DNA from: Pararobbsia silviterrae
GTDB lineage: Bacteria > Pseudomonadota > Gammaproteobacteria > Burkholderiales > Burkholderiaceae
DNA: 64,000 bases
Assembly (NCBI RefSeq): GCF_003628125.1
Contig: NZ_RBZU01000001.1
Location: 715,793-779,792, forward strand
Reading direction: 5' to 3'
Shown here: positions 36,736-46,051 of the stretch, one piece after another
Position numbering within the stretch: the stretch's first letter is position 1
How the letters are laid out: each line of letters begins with the position of its first letter
The notes under the pieces: model-generated
Told to the model about the DNA's origin: nothing
Seen by the model: only the letters and a program-made list of their open reading frames with translations
Database searches by the model: none
Made by a program: the position numbers and the translations under genes

Positions 36736-37656
36736 ATGAACGCCGCCGCCGCCGAACACCCCGCACACCCCGCAGATCCCGCAGATCCCGCACGTCCCGC
36801 ACGTCCCGCGCAGGCGGCGAAGACGTGTCGCGTCAGATCCGATGCGGTGACCCGCCCCGCGCGCGCACGATCGGCGCCCATGCCGGCCGCGATGACGCCC
36901 GCTACCGCGAGATCGACCGCGCCGCGGGAAGTCTCGGTGAGCGAAAGCATGTCAAGGCGCTCCATGGCGCGGCATCGGGCCATGGAGGCGGCGGCGGAGA
37001 AGGCGCACGCGACAACGACGGCCGACGCGATTGACGTGACCGATGCAACCGATGCAACCGGGCGCGCGTTGAGAGCGTGCACCGAGCGGGCCGCCGCGAA
37101 CCGGGTGCTGCACGCCTACGTGCTCGGTTTCACGATGATCGAGCTCATGATCGTCCTGGCGATCGTCGGCGTCATCGCGGCGTACGCGGTGCCGGCCTAT
37201 CAGGACTATGTGGTCCGCAGCCGTGTCGGCGAAGGCCTGGCGCTGGCGGGCTCGGCGCGGCTTCTCGTCGCCGACAACGCGGTCAACGGCGTGCCGTTCG
37301 ATCTCGGATATGTGCCTCAGCCGGCAACACGCAATGTCGAATCGCTCGTCATCGATTCCGACACGGGAGAGATCGAAATCCGCTATACGGCGCGTGTGGC
37401 ACCCGCCGGGGCAAATTCGCTCAAGCTTGTACCGTCGACATCGGCCGCGGCCGACCCGTCGAGTGGATCAAGTGGATCGAGCAGCGGCGCGACCGCGCGC
37501 GTCACATTGCACGCGGGGACGCCGCCCACGGGTCTCCTGGCCTGGGAGTGCTTTGCGGCGAGCAAGGCGAAATCGTCGTTCAGCGAACCCGTGCCCGTGC
37601 CGCGCGCCGCGGCGACGCTGGCGGCGAAATTCGCGCCGGCCGAGTGTCGCGGATAG
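36736..37656 (+). CDS. Type IV prepilin with a very long leader
   Basis: The pilin part is clear: G-FTMIELMIVLAIVGVIAAYA with the prepilin-peptidase Gly at residue 131, the required Glu at mature position 5, and PAYQDYVVRSRVGEGLALAG after it. The predicted mature pilin is 175 residues, with a Ser/Gly-rich patch and two Cys near the C-terminus for a possible disulfide. From the ATG at 36736 (GGAG eight bases upstream) the leader would be 131 residues, instead of the usual 6-30. A GTG at 37105 would give a leader of about eight residues but has no ribosome site. The neighbouring pglL-like gene suggests the pilin is O-glycosylated. Confidence 0.75.
   Translation: MNAAAAEHPAHPADPADPARPARPAQAAKTCRVRSDAVTRPARARSAPMPAAMTPATARSTAPREVSVSESMSRRSMARHRAMEAAAEKAHATTTADAIDVTDATDATGRALRACTERAAANRVLHAYVLGFTMIELMIVLAIVGVIAAYAVPAYQDYVVRSRVGEGLALAGSARLLVADNAVNGVPFDLGYVPQPATRNVESLVIDSDTGEIEIRYTARVAPAGANSLKLVPSTSAAADPSSGSSGSSSGATARVTLHAGTPPTGLLAWECFAASKAKSSFSEPVPVPRAAATLAAKFAPAECRG
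36766..36816. repeat. Short tandem repeats in the prepilin leader region
   Basis: Units of 9 bp such as GCAGATCCC and GCACGTCCC are repeated, encoding Ala-Asp-Pro and Ala-Arg-Pro triplets in the frame of the prepilin. The pattern is low-complexity and could expand or contract by slippage without shifting the frame. Confidence 0.7.
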
Positions 37657-37760
37657 GGCGCGAGGGCATCGCGGGGACGTGCGGCAAAGTCGGAATTCGA
37701 GCGGGCTGCAAGGAAAGTTTTGTATAGTGCGCGGTTTGCATCTCAATCCTTCGAATTCCG

Positions 37761-39593
37761 ATGCCTGTCCAGTTGCCGCGAATCTTGACGCTGTTCTTGC
37801 TGATGCTCGCATTGACGATTCCGTACGGCGTCGTCACCCATACGTATCCGATTCCGACGTTCTATGCCGAGTTCGTCGCGTACACCTTGTTTCTGCTGAT
37901 GTCGCTCGGTGTCGCGTGGTACGCGAGCACGACGCGCAGCGCGAACCTGCTCGCGTCGCCGCGTTCGGGCGTGATCATGCTGTTGTTCGGCATCTGGCTC
38001 GTGCTCCAGACCGTGATCGTCCCAACGACGCTGCCGCGCATGAATCTGCTCGGCTTCGGCTACGTGATGCTCGCGCTGCTCGTGATGCATGCGGGGTTCT
38101 GGTGTTCGCGGATGTTGATGGCACCCTCGGTCGTTCGCGCGGCCGCGATCGCCTTGGTGATCGGTGCGCTGTTCGCGGTGTTTTGCCAAGTCGTCCAGAC
38201 GTTCGGATGGGAGCTCGCGATGCGGCCTTTCGTGGTCGCCTATCGCGTGGCCGACGAGCGCCGGCCGTTCGGCAATATGGCGCAGGCCAACCATCTGGCG
38301 ACCTATATCGCCTTCGGTCTGACGGCGGCCACGTATCTCGTGCTGACGCGCCGGCTGCCCTGGATCGTCTGGGTCGTCGTCAGCGCGCTGTTCGCGATCG
38401 GGCAAGCCTTGACCGTCTCGCGCACGCCATGGCTGCAGACCGGCGTCATCGTGCTCGGTGCGCTTGCACTGGGCCTCAATCGTCAGCCCGAGGCGAACGG
38501 CGAGGCGATTCCGACGCGCCGGCCGGCGCCGGACGGGGGAGCGAAGCGCTGGCGCGCGTGGATCGCGCCGATCGGTTTGTTCGCGATCTTCGTCGTCGCG
38601 AATGTCTTCGTACGGTGGGCCAATACGGCATGGCATCTGCGTCTGGCGACGTCGGCCGCCGAACGCTTCCAGGAAGCCGGGCAGATTTCGCCGCGACTCG
38701 CGCTCTGGAAGTACGGGTGGTCGATGTTCCGGGAAAGTCCGCTGTTCGGTGTGGGTTGGGGCGAGTTTCCGATCCATCAGTACGGCCTGACCGAAGCGCT
38801 CGGCAAGATCGAACTCGCGAACAACTCGCATGACATCGTCATCGATCTGCTCGGGAAGACGGGGATCATCGGCACGGTCATCGTCTTCGGCGGTCTCGCG
38901 ATGTGGCTGATTCGCGTGCTGCGTGCGCGGCATAACCCCGGGATGATCTTCGGCCTCACGATCCTCGCGGTGCTGGGTGTGCACGCGCTTGTCGAGTATC
39001 CGCAGCAATACATGTTCTTTCTGCTGCCGGCGGCGTTTATCGTCGGCTTGCTCGAACCCGCGGGCGCGCGATTCGTCCCGGTTCCGGTGACGCGCGTTGC
39101 CTATGGTTTGCTGCTGGTTGCCGGGCTCGGCGCCTTGTATCCGGTGCTCGCCGACTACGGGCGCGCCGAGGTCCTGTACTACGGCGAGTCGCCCGAGAAG
39201 CAATATCGCGCCGCGCCCGCGGAGATCTTCAAACCATGGGGCGATTACGGTCTCGCGACCTTGCTGACGCTTGACGCGAAGGACCTGTCGTCGAAGATCG
39301 ACATGCATCGCAAGGCGATGTATCTGCTGCCGGGCGACGTCGTGCTGCGTCGTCAGGCCGCATTGCTCGTGCTCGCCGGGCGCGAGGACGAGGCGCTCGA
39401 TACGGTCCGGCGCATGAAGGTCTACGCCGATGGCGTCGAGCAATGGCCGAGCTCGTTGTCGGGGCTCTATGAAGAATGCGACCAGATGGGCCCGCCGCTC
39501 GCGCACTTCAAGGCGAAGGTGCTTGCCGAGTACGGCCAGCTGCCCGAACAGCCGAAGTCATCCGATGACGATGACGACGACAGTGACGATTGA
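37761..39593 (+). CDS. PglL-type O-oligosaccharyltransferase
   Basis: A 610-residue polytopic inner-membrane enzyme of the Wzy/WaaL/PglL superfamily. The first two thirds are membrane helices with DERRPFGNMAQANHLATYIA (PglL signature). The large periplasmic loop contains GVGWGEFPIHQYG and ANNSHDIVIDLLGKTG, with the His residues important in this family. A C-terminal soluble part of about 160 residues ends in an acidic tail (DDDDDDSDD). It would transfer a lipid-linked glycan to Ser/Thr of periplasmic proteins. Its position right after the pilin gene makes the pilin a likely substrate, and general glycosylation is known for Burkholderia PglL. Confidence 0.9.
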   Translation: MPVQLPRILTLFLLMLALTIPYGVVTHTYPIPTFYAEFVAYTLFLLMSLGVAWYASTTRSANLLASPRSGVIMLLFGIWLVLQTVIVPTTLPRMNLLGFGYVMLALLVMHAGFWCSRMLMAPSVVRAAAIALVIGALFAVFCQVVQTFGWELAMRPFVVAYRVADERRPFGNMAQANHLATYIAFGLTAATYLVLTRRLPWIVWVVVSALFAIGQALTVSRTPWLQTGVIVLGALALGLNRQPEANGEAIPTRRPAPDGGAKRWRAWIAPIGLFAIFVVANVFVRWANTAWHLRLATSAAERFQEAGQISPRLALWKYGWSMFRESPLFGVGWGEFPIHQYGLTEALGKIELANNSHDIVIDLLGKTGIIGTVIVFGGLAMWLIRVLRARHNPGMIFGLTILAVLGVHALVEYPQQYMFFLLPAAFIVGLLEPAGARFVPVPVTRVAYGLLLVAGLGALYPVLADYGRAEVLYYGESPEKQYRAAPAEIFKPWGDYGLATLLTLDAKDLSSKIDMHRKAMYLLPGDVVLRRQAALLVLAGREDEALDTVRRMKVYADGVEQWPSSLSGLYEECDQMGPPLAHFKAKVLAEYGQLPEQPKSSDDDDDDSDD

Positions 39594-39603
39594 GCGCCAG
39601 AGG

Positions 39604-39633
39604 GAGGCGGCCGTTTCGGATGGCCGCTTTTTT
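39604..39633 (+). terminator. Rho-independent terminator of the pglL-like gene
   Basis: GCGGCC and GGCCGC pair around a nine-base loop and are followed by six T, 12 bp after the stop codon. Confidence 0.9.
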
Positions 39634-39819
39634 ACACCGATGCACCCTTAGGGCGTTGGTGTCCGTCGGGAACGTCTGACAGCGGCACGCTCGGGGGATG
39701 CGGATCAAGTCGCGTGACGGTGAAGCGTCGCGAGACGTCCATGCCGTGAACGCAACGCAACGCGGCAGCGAGGTCCGACACGATCGATACCGGATGCGCC
39801 GCGCGGTTGCGCGTGGAGG

Positions 39820-40317
<498 letters not shown>

Positions 40318-40397
40318 CGGGCAATTCCTGTTTTCTGAGGCGCTTTGGGGACCTATCATAGCAGCCACCTCCCGCCTCGACGCCGCCGATTCCTCGC

Positions 40398-42266
40398 TTG
40401 AACTCGAGTCCTTCACGTCATCGTTCGCGTGTGCGCCAGCCGCGCTTCCGTTCGCTGTGGATCGGCGCTTCGATCGACGGCGTGATCGCCGCGCTGATCC
40501 TCTCGTTCGCGATGCCCACGGTCTCCGTGTGGGCGCAGGCCTTGCAGACTCCCACCACAGCAGCGTCCGCCGCGGCCGCCACGGCTGAAGCCGCGAGCGC
40601 CGCCGCGGCGCGCACGCGCGAGAACCGGCTGCTCGCGACGGGCTCGGCCGCGTTCCCGGCGAAGCAGGCTTCGGCCGCGCTCGCCGCATCCGAGCTCCGT
40701 GTCGTGCCGGTCCTGCCGATGGAGCCGCTTCGCTATCTCGCCGAAACGCCTGACGACGAAATCGCCGATCGCACATCGGGCCTCAATGCGCTCGAATCGC
40801 CCGTCGGATTCAAGAGCCCTTTCTTCATTCAGCCCTTGCCGAACCTCGGCGACGGCTCGGGCGGCGATCTGTCGCCGGCGGCCGAACGCAAGCTCGGCGA
40901 GCGCGTGATGCGCGAGATCCGCTCCGACCCCGACTACATCGACGACTGGCTGCTCGTCGACTATCTGAACGCGGTCTCGCATCGTCTCGCGTCAGCCGCG
41001 CAAGACCAGTTTCTCGGCGGCTATGTGCCGAACTTCGAAGTCTTCGGCGTGCGCGATCCGCAAATCAACGCGTTTTCGCTGCCGGGCGGCTTCATCGGCG
41101 TCAACACGGGACTGATCCAGATCACGCAGACGGAGTCCGAACTCGCGTCGGTGCTCGGCCATGAAATGGGACACGTGCTTCAGCGCCATATCGCGCGTTC
41201 GATCAGCCAGCAGCGTCACGCGGGCTATACGGCGCTCGCGGGCCTGCTGTTCGGCGTGCTCGCCGGTCTCGTCGCGCATAGCGCCGACCTCGGCGAAGCG
41301 CTCGCGCTCGGCTCGCAGGCGCTCGCGGTCGACAATCAGCTGCGCTTTTCCCGGACCGCCGAACACGAAGCGGATCGCACGGGCTTTCGCATGCTCGCGG
41401 GCGCCGGCTACGACCCGTACGCCATGGCCGAGTTTTTCCGCCGGCTCGATGCGGCGTCACACGATAGCGGCCTCGTCCCGGCCTACGCACGCACGCATCC
41501 GCTGACGACCGATCGCATCGCCGATATGGAAGACCGCGCGCGCCGCACGCCCTATCGTCAGCCGAAGCAGAACCCCGAGTATTTCTTCGTGCGCGAGCGC
41601 GCCATCGTGCTGCAGGCGAATTGGCCCAGCGATCTGCGCGAGGACGTCCGGCGCTTCGATGCCGACATCCAGATGCAGACTGCGTTGAATCCTGCCGCGT
41701 CGTGGTACGGCAAGGCCGCGGCGCAAAGCATGCTCGACGAGACAGCGGATGCGCAGGCATCGCTCGCGAAGGCACAAGCGCTGTTCCGCGCGCAGACGCA
41801 CGACGAGAACGCCGACTCGCCGAGTCTTGCCGTGTTGTCCGTCCATCTCGCGGTCCAGGACGGGCGCGACGCCGATGCCTTGCGGCTGGCCGATGCCGCG
41901 CGCGGCCGCTGGCCGCAGTCGAACGCGGTCGTCGACGTTCAACTCGAGGCGCTGCTTCATGCGCGCCGGTTTACGCAGGCGCAGGCCCTCGCGCGGCAGC
42001 AGACCGTCAAGGCCCCCGACGAACCCGCATGGTGGGCCTATCTCGCGGAGGCGAGCGACAAGCTCGGCGATTCGGCGACGGAGCATCGCGCGATGGCCGA
42101 ACGTCTTGCGTTGCGCGGCGCATGGCCCGCGGCGACCGAACATCTGAAGGCCGCGGCGCTCGACAAGAGCGTCAACTTCTACGAGGCCTCCGCGATCCAG
42201 GCTCGACTCCATCAGATGGAAGCGCAGTACAAGGAAGATCAGAAGCAGAAGGACGACTTGAACTGA
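40398..42266 (+). CDS. M48 metalloprotease with TPR domain (BepA-like)
   Basis: A 622-residue periplasmic zinc protease. An N-terminal hydrophobic segment ([25 protein letters not shown]) ends in AQA, a plausible signal cleavage. HEMGH at about residue 255 gives two zinc ligands and the catalytic Glu, and [10 protein letters not shown] gives the third ligand. The last 250 residues are Ala-rich helical repeats of the TPR type. This is the layout of BepA/YfgC, which oversees folding of outer-membrane proteins such as LptD. The start is unsure: TTG at 40398 or GTG at 40431; neither has a strong ribosome site. Confidence 0.9.
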   Translation: MNSSPSRHRSRVRQPRFRSLWIGASIDGVIAALILSFAMPTVSVWAQALQTPTTAASAAAATAEAASAAAARTRENRLLATGSAAFPAKQASAALAASELRVVPVLPMEPLRYLAETPDDEIADRTSGLNALESPVGFKSPFFIQPLPNLGDGSGGDLSPAAERKLGERVMREIRSDPDYIDDWLLVDYLNAVSHRLASAAQDQFLGGYVPNFEVFGVRDPQINAFSLPGGFIGVNTGLIQITQTESELASVLGHEMGHVLQRHIARSISQQRHAGYTALAGLLFGVLAGLVAHSADLGEALALGSQALAVDNQLRFSRTAEHEADRTGFRMLAGAGYDPYAMAEFFRRLDAASHDSGLVPAYARTHPLTTDRIADMEDRARRTPYRQPKQNPEYFFVRERAIVLQANWPSDLREDVRRFDADIQMQTALNPAASWYGKAAAQSMLDETADAQASLAKAQALFRAQTHDENADSPSLAVLSVHLAVQDGRDADALRLADAARGRWPQSNAVVDVQLEALLHARRFTQAQALARQQTVKAPDEPAWWAYLAEASDKLGDSATEHRAMAERLALRGAWPAATEHLKAAALDKSVNFYEASAIQARLHQMEAQYKEDQKQKDDLN

Positions 42267-42284
42267 GGCGGCGCTCGCGACCGG

Positions 42285-42911
42285 CTAACGGTGCGCGTCG
42301 TGCGCGGCCAGTGCCGCGGGACTCGCGACAAAGCCGAACTGTGCCGCGACGTCCTCCGCGCGGATCGTCGCGATCGGCAGGATCCGGTCGCGACGCCAGA
42401 CGAACTGGAGCGGCGGCGATGCGTGATCGGGATGGCGACCCGCGTCGCCGTCGAGACGATCGGCGAACAGATCGAGGTCGTGATCGTGCAGCACGGCGAT
42501 CCTCGCGCGCGCATCGCCGTGCGCATGTCCCGAGAACAGCACGGCGCCGCGATCGTCGGTCCAGCATGCAACGGGCTCCCAGCTCGCATCGGTCTGGTCG
42601 GTCAACGTCAGCGCGTCGCGCGCCGTATCCGCATCGCGGGCGAGCCGCACGACGTACGGCGTGTATTCGAGCTCGAGATAGACGCGTTGCGGACCGTTCT
42701 GGAAGTACCACCGCCCGTGTTCGTCGACGTCGTAGTTGCGCACGATGAACGCAATCAGCGCCGCGTGCCGCACGGGCGAACCGAGGCTTTGCGCGCGCTG
42801 TGCGGCCTCGTCCCGCATACGCCATGCGCCGCGGCGATCGAGCATCAGCCACCCATAGCATGCGGGGACGTTGGGCCATTTCGCGAGGGCCGCGCGAACG
42901 ATGTCATCCAT
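42285..42911 (-). CDS. Conserved protein of unknown function
   Basis: A 208-residue protein starting MDDIVRAALAKWPNVPACYGW. It has RRGAWRMRDE, FIVRNYDVDEHGRWYFQNGPQRVYLELEYTPYVVRL and a later RARIAVLHDHDLDLFADRL segment. I recognise this as a proteobacterial conserved family that takes a DUF2946-unrelated name I cannot recall, so I give no symbol. No membrane segment, metal motif or signal peptide is visible. GGAG lies upstream of the ATG at 42911. It is convergent with the M48 protease gene and follows the hydrolase gene on the same strand. Confidence 0.75.
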   Translation of the reverse strand: MDDIVRAALAKWPNVPACYGWLMLDRRGAWRMRDEAAQRAQSLGSPVRHAALIAFIVRNYDVDEHGRWYFQNGPQRVYLELEYTPYVVRLARDADTARDALTLTDQTDASWEPVACWTDDRGAVLFSGHAHGDARARIAVLHDHDLDLFADRLDGDAGRHPDHASPPLQFVWRRDRILPIATIRAEDVAAQFGFVASPAALAAHDAHR

Positions 42912-42936
42912 GACGAAGCACTCCGTACCTCAGCAA

Positions 42937-42996
42937 ACGCGCATGTCGCAGACGCGCATGTCGCAGACGCGCACGTCGCAAACGCGCATGTCTCAT
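42937..42996. repeat. Four tandem 15-bp units between two minus-strand genes
   Basis: ACGCGCATGTCGCAG is repeated at 42937, 42952, 42967 and 42982, with one or a few changes in the last two copies. The array fills the space between the stop of the hydrolase gene and the start of the next gene, so it would lie in the leader of the downstream gene. Confidence 0.9.
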
Positions 42997-42998
42997 AC

Positions 42999-44081
42999 CT
43001 ACGTTGCAAATTGACCGAAGAAGTGAAGCAGGCGCGCGCCGAGCCAGTCGATCCGGCCCGGGAACGCGCCGGTCATAAAGCCGACGTGGCCGCCCGTATC
43101 GGGCTGTTCGAGTTCGACCCGCGGACTGACGTGCACGCGCGTCGGCAATGCGCGTGCGGGCAGAAACGGATCGTTGCGCGCGTTGAGCACGAGGGTCGGC
43201 ACCTCGATCTCGCCGAGCACGTGAATCGACGAAGCGCGGTTCCAGTAGTCGTCCGCATTCCTGAAGCCGTGCAGCGGTCCCGTCACGATATCGTCGAACG
43301 CGTGGAGCGTGCGGGCGCGCAGCATCGCCTCGACGTCGAACAGGCCCGGGAACTGTGCATGCTTCGCGAGGCTCTTGACCTTCATCGTTTTGAGAAACGA
43401 ACGCGCATAGATCAGGTTGATGCCGCCCGACAGCGCGTGTCCGCCGGCGGGAATATCCACGGGCGCCGAGATCGCCGCGGCCGCATCGACGATGCGCGCC
43501 GCCTCGCGTCCGCGTTCGCCGAGCCAGCGCAACAGGGCATTGCCGCCGAGCGAGACGCCCGCGACGAACAGCTTGCCCGTATGCCGCTCGCGCAGACGAC
43601 GCAAAATCCAGTCGATTTCGGCGCTGTCGCCCGAATGATAGAAGCGCGGCGCGAGATTCATCGAACCGCTGCAGCTCCGAAAGTGCGGGACGACGCCGCG
43701 CCAGCCGTGCGCGCGCGCAGATGCCATCGTCGTCAATGCATAGTGGCTCGACGAACTGCCTTCGAGGCCGTGAAACAGCACGAGCAGCGGAGGCGTCGCG
43801 TGCGGCCCAGGCGTGCTCAGGGTGTCGCCGAACGGCGCCGTGTCGCGTGTTCGGGCCGCGAAGACATCGGATCGCGTCGCGTCGTCATGCGACGGCGCCG
43901 CATCGCGAGCCCCGACCCGATCGACGAGATGATCGAGATCGATGAAATCGCCGTCCGGCGTATTCCAGCGCTCGCGCTCGAACGCGACCTCGGGCCGGCG
44001 TCCGAACACGGCGGGTACGATCGTCTGCAGATGCCCGCTCGGCAACCATCGCGGGCTGGCATAGATCGGCGGGGCGTTCAT
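42999..44081 (-). CDS. YheT-like alpha/beta hydrolase
   Basis: A cytosolic 360-residue hydrolase. SPRWLPSGHLQTIVPAVFGR is typical of the YheT / embryogenesis-associated EMB8 family. LFHGLEGSSSSHYA forms the oxyanion region, and GVSLGGNALLRWLGE holds the nucleophile Ser. NARNDPFLP supplies the Asp and GGHVGF the His. Around residues 65-100 an extra segment rich in D, T, R and P interrupts the fold start. The substrate is unknown; short-chain ester hydrolysis is inferred. The ATG at 44081 follows the NTF2-like gene by about 30 bp, so both may be co-transcribed. Confidence 0.88.
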   Translation of the reverse strand: MNAPPIYASPRWLPSGHLQTIVPAVFGRRPEVAFERERWNTPDGDFIDLDHLVDRVGARDAAPSHDDATRSDVFAARTRDTAPFGDTLSTPGPHATPPLLVLFHGLEGSSSSHYALTTMASARAHGWRGVVPHFRSCSGSMNLAPRFYHSGDSAEIDWILRRLRERHTGKLFVAGVSLGGNALLRWLGERGREAARIVDAAAAISAPVDIPAGGHALSGGINLIYARSFLKTMKVKSLAKHAQFPGLFDVEAMLRARTLHAFDDIVTGPLHGFRNADDYWNRASSIHVLGEIEVPTLVLNARNDPFLPARALPTRVHVSPRVELEQPDTGGHVGFMTGAFPGRIDWLGARLLHFFGQFAT

Positions 44082-44112
44082 GACAGGCGGGCGCGCGCGA
44101 TCGCGCCTCGCG

Positions 44113-44559
44113 TCAATGCAGCGGTCCCGCGTCGCGGCGCAAGCGGGTCGCAAACTGATCCGCGGCCTTCGGCGGCATCGTGCTCGAATGGATATGCGCG
44201 ATGCGCCACTCGCCGCGTTCATGGACCATCACATAGGTCGAGAACACCATCTCGGGCACATCGAGCTCGTCGAGCGCGCGATGCGCCTCGGCGACCGCGT
44301 AGACGATCGTGCCGAGACTGTCATAGACGCGAACGTCGAGCGGCTCGATCTGCGTGCGCGGAAACTCGAACTGCTTCGCGAGGCCGGAGCGGATCTGGTC
44401 GAGCCCATGCAGATGGGCGCCGTCGGGGCAGATGTAGGTGACGGCTTCCTCGTCGATCCACAATTCCATCAGGCCATCGAGATTGGCTTCGCTGACCGCG
44501 CGATAGAACGCATGCAAGGTGTCGGCGGCGGCTTCGAACAGGCGGGCAAATCGTGGCAT
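44113..44559 (-). CDS. NTF2-like (SnoaL/YybH type) protein
   Basis: A 148-residue cone-fold protein. The pattern LHAFYRAVSEANLDGLMELWIDEEAVTYICPDGAHLHGLDQIR, and later YVMVHERGEWRIAHIHSSTMP (in pieces), is that of SnoaL-like or ketosteroid-isomerase-like domains. Such proteins bind small hydrophobic ligands or act as isomerases, but no function can be fixed. The ATG at 44559 lacks a strong ribosome site. It lies between waaF and the YheT-like gene on the same strand. Confidence 0.85.
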   Translation of the reverse strand: MPRFARLFEAAADTLHAFYRAVSEANLDGLMELWIDEEAVTYICPDGAHLHGLDQIRSGLAKQFEFPRTQIEPLDVRVYDSLGTIVYAVAEAHRALDELDVPEMVFSTYVMVHERGEWRIAHIHSSTMPPKAADQFATRLRRDAGPLH

Positions 44560-44690
44560 CGGTCGGTCAAAAGTGCGGCGGTTTAACTGCGCCGGCAAGC
44601 ACCGCCAGCCCGAGACTGGCGCGCGGGACGACCGCCTGGCGGTCCCGCGCAGCGCCGCTTCCGCGCATCCGGCGCGGGCGGCACGCTGCA

Positions 44691-45722
44691 CTACCGGCGC
44701 GCGAGCAACATTTCGCGCAACTGCTCGAACACTTGTTCCGGACTCAGATCGCGCATGCACTTGAAGTGACCCAGCGGGCACTCGCGCTGAAAGCACGGGC
44801 TGCATTCGAGGTGCAGCCATTGTACCTTCGCGCTCTCCGACAAGGGCGGCGTATGGCGCGGATCCGAAGATCCGTACAGCGCGACGAGCGGCCGCCGGAG
44901 CGCGGCGGCGACATGCATGAGCCCCGAATCGTTCGAGACGACCGCGCTCGCGCGCCCGATCAGCGCGCAGGCATCCGACAGCGACGTCTGGCCGCAGAGA
45001 TTGCGCACGAACGGCGCATGCTCGGCGATCGCGGCCGCGACGCTCGAATCCTTCGACGACCCGAGCGCGACGATCTGCGCATACGGAAACGCATGTCGCA
45101 CGAGCTGCGCGAGCGCCGCGAACTGCTCGGGCGGCCAGCGCTTGGCCGGGCCGAATTCGGCGCCCGGGCAGAACACGACGAGCGGCACGCGCGTATCGAG
45201 CGTGAACCGGTTCGAGACGCGCACGGCTTCGTTGAGATCCGAATCGATGCGCGGCATCGGCAGCTCGTCGGGCAGCGTTGCCCCCGGCTTGTACGCGAGC
45301 GCCGCATAGTGGCGCACCATCGGCGGGCGTTCGTCCTTACGCGGATTCGCGTGCCGGACGTTGAGCAGCCCGTAGCGCGACTCGCCCGTATAGCCGATGC
45401 GCAGATTGATCCCCGCGAGCCACGGAATAAGCGCCGACTTCAGCGAATTCGGCAGCACATAGGCCGCATCGTAGCGATGCTCGCGAAAATCGCTCGCGAA
45501 CTGCCAGCGATTCCAGAGCTGGAGTTTGCCGTGCGCGAGCGTGCTCGCGTAGACGTCGTTGATCTCGGGCATCCGCTCGAGTACGGGCGCGACCCATCCG
45601 GGCGCGATCGCGTCGATCGTGATCCGCGGGTTCAGCCGTTTGAGCAGCGTGAACAGCGGTTGCGCCATCAGTGCGTCGCCGATCCAATTCGGCGCGATAA
45701 CTAAAGCGCGACGCAGGCTCAA
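44691..45722 (-). CDS. waaF: ADP-heptose:LPS heptosyltransferase II
   Basis: It adds the second heptose to the lipopolysaccharide inner core at the cytosolic face of the inner membrane. The 343 residues fit GT9: ALVIAPNWIGDALMAQPLF at the N-terminus, YVLPNSLKSALIPWLAGI, and the C-terminal ADP-heptose site with VVSNDSGLMHVAAALRRPLVALYG. The CSPCFQRECPLGHFKCM segment near the end is typical for WaaF. Its ATG overlaps the stop of the zinc-finger gene by ATGA, indicating translational coupling. Confidence 0.97.
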   Translation of the reverse strand: MSLRRALVIAPNWIGDALMAQPLFTLLKRLNPRITIDAIAPGWVAPVLERMPEINDVYASTLAHGKLQLWNRWQFASDFREHRYDAAYVLPNSLKSALIPWLAGINLRIGYTGESRYGLLNVRHANPRKDERPPMVRHYAALAYKPGATLPDELPMPRIDSDLNEAVRVSNRFTLDTRVPLVVFCPGAEFGPAKRWPPEQFAALAQLVRHAFPYAQIVALGSSKDSSVAAAIAEHAPFVRNLCGQTSLSDACALIGRASAVVSNDSGLMHVAAALRRPLVALYGSSDPRHTPPLSESAKVQWLHLECSPCFQRECPLGHFKCMRDLSPEQVFEQLREMLLARR

Positions 45723-45916
45723 TGATGACCCTTGATCACTTCGCCTTCACGGAGCTTGTAACGCGTGCCGCAGTACGGGCAGCGCGCTTCGCCGTGCGTG
45801 ACGTCGATGAACACGCGCGGGTGCGAGCTCCAGCGCGCCATGTTCGGGTTCGGGCAGTACGCAGGCAGGTCGTGTGCGCTGAGTTCGACCAGCGGCATTT
45901 GGGCTTTATCGTTCAT
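45719..45916 (-). CDS. Zinc-finger (zf-CHCC) domain protein
   Basis: A 65-residue protein with LPAYCPNPNMARWSSHPRVF followed by GEARCPYCGTRYKL. The Cys, His, Cys, Cys set matches the zf-CHCC fold shared with the mitochondrial complex I subunit NDUFS6. Its bacterial function is not established. The pair with waaF, overlapping by four bases, and ilvE upstream are a stable arrangement in betaproteobacteria. Confidence 0.92.
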   Translation of the reverse strand: MNDKAQMPLVELSAHDLPAYCPNPNMARWSSHPRVFIDVTHGEARCPYCGTRYKLREGEVIKGHH

Positions 45917-46051
45917 GGGGACCGTTCTTCTACCAGGGCTTGAGGGGGCGCGAGCGCCGCTTTCGGCGGCTGTCGCTGAATTCTGCGTCGCGCGGCGTCG
46001 CCTTGCAATGCAGGGCGGCGCCGCGCGGACCCGAGCCGTGCTCGCGGTGAA

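Noticed and set aside
42937-42996. Tandem repeats as a possible CRISPR array
   Set aside because: The units are directly adjacent with no unique spacers, and no cas gene is present anywhere in the window.
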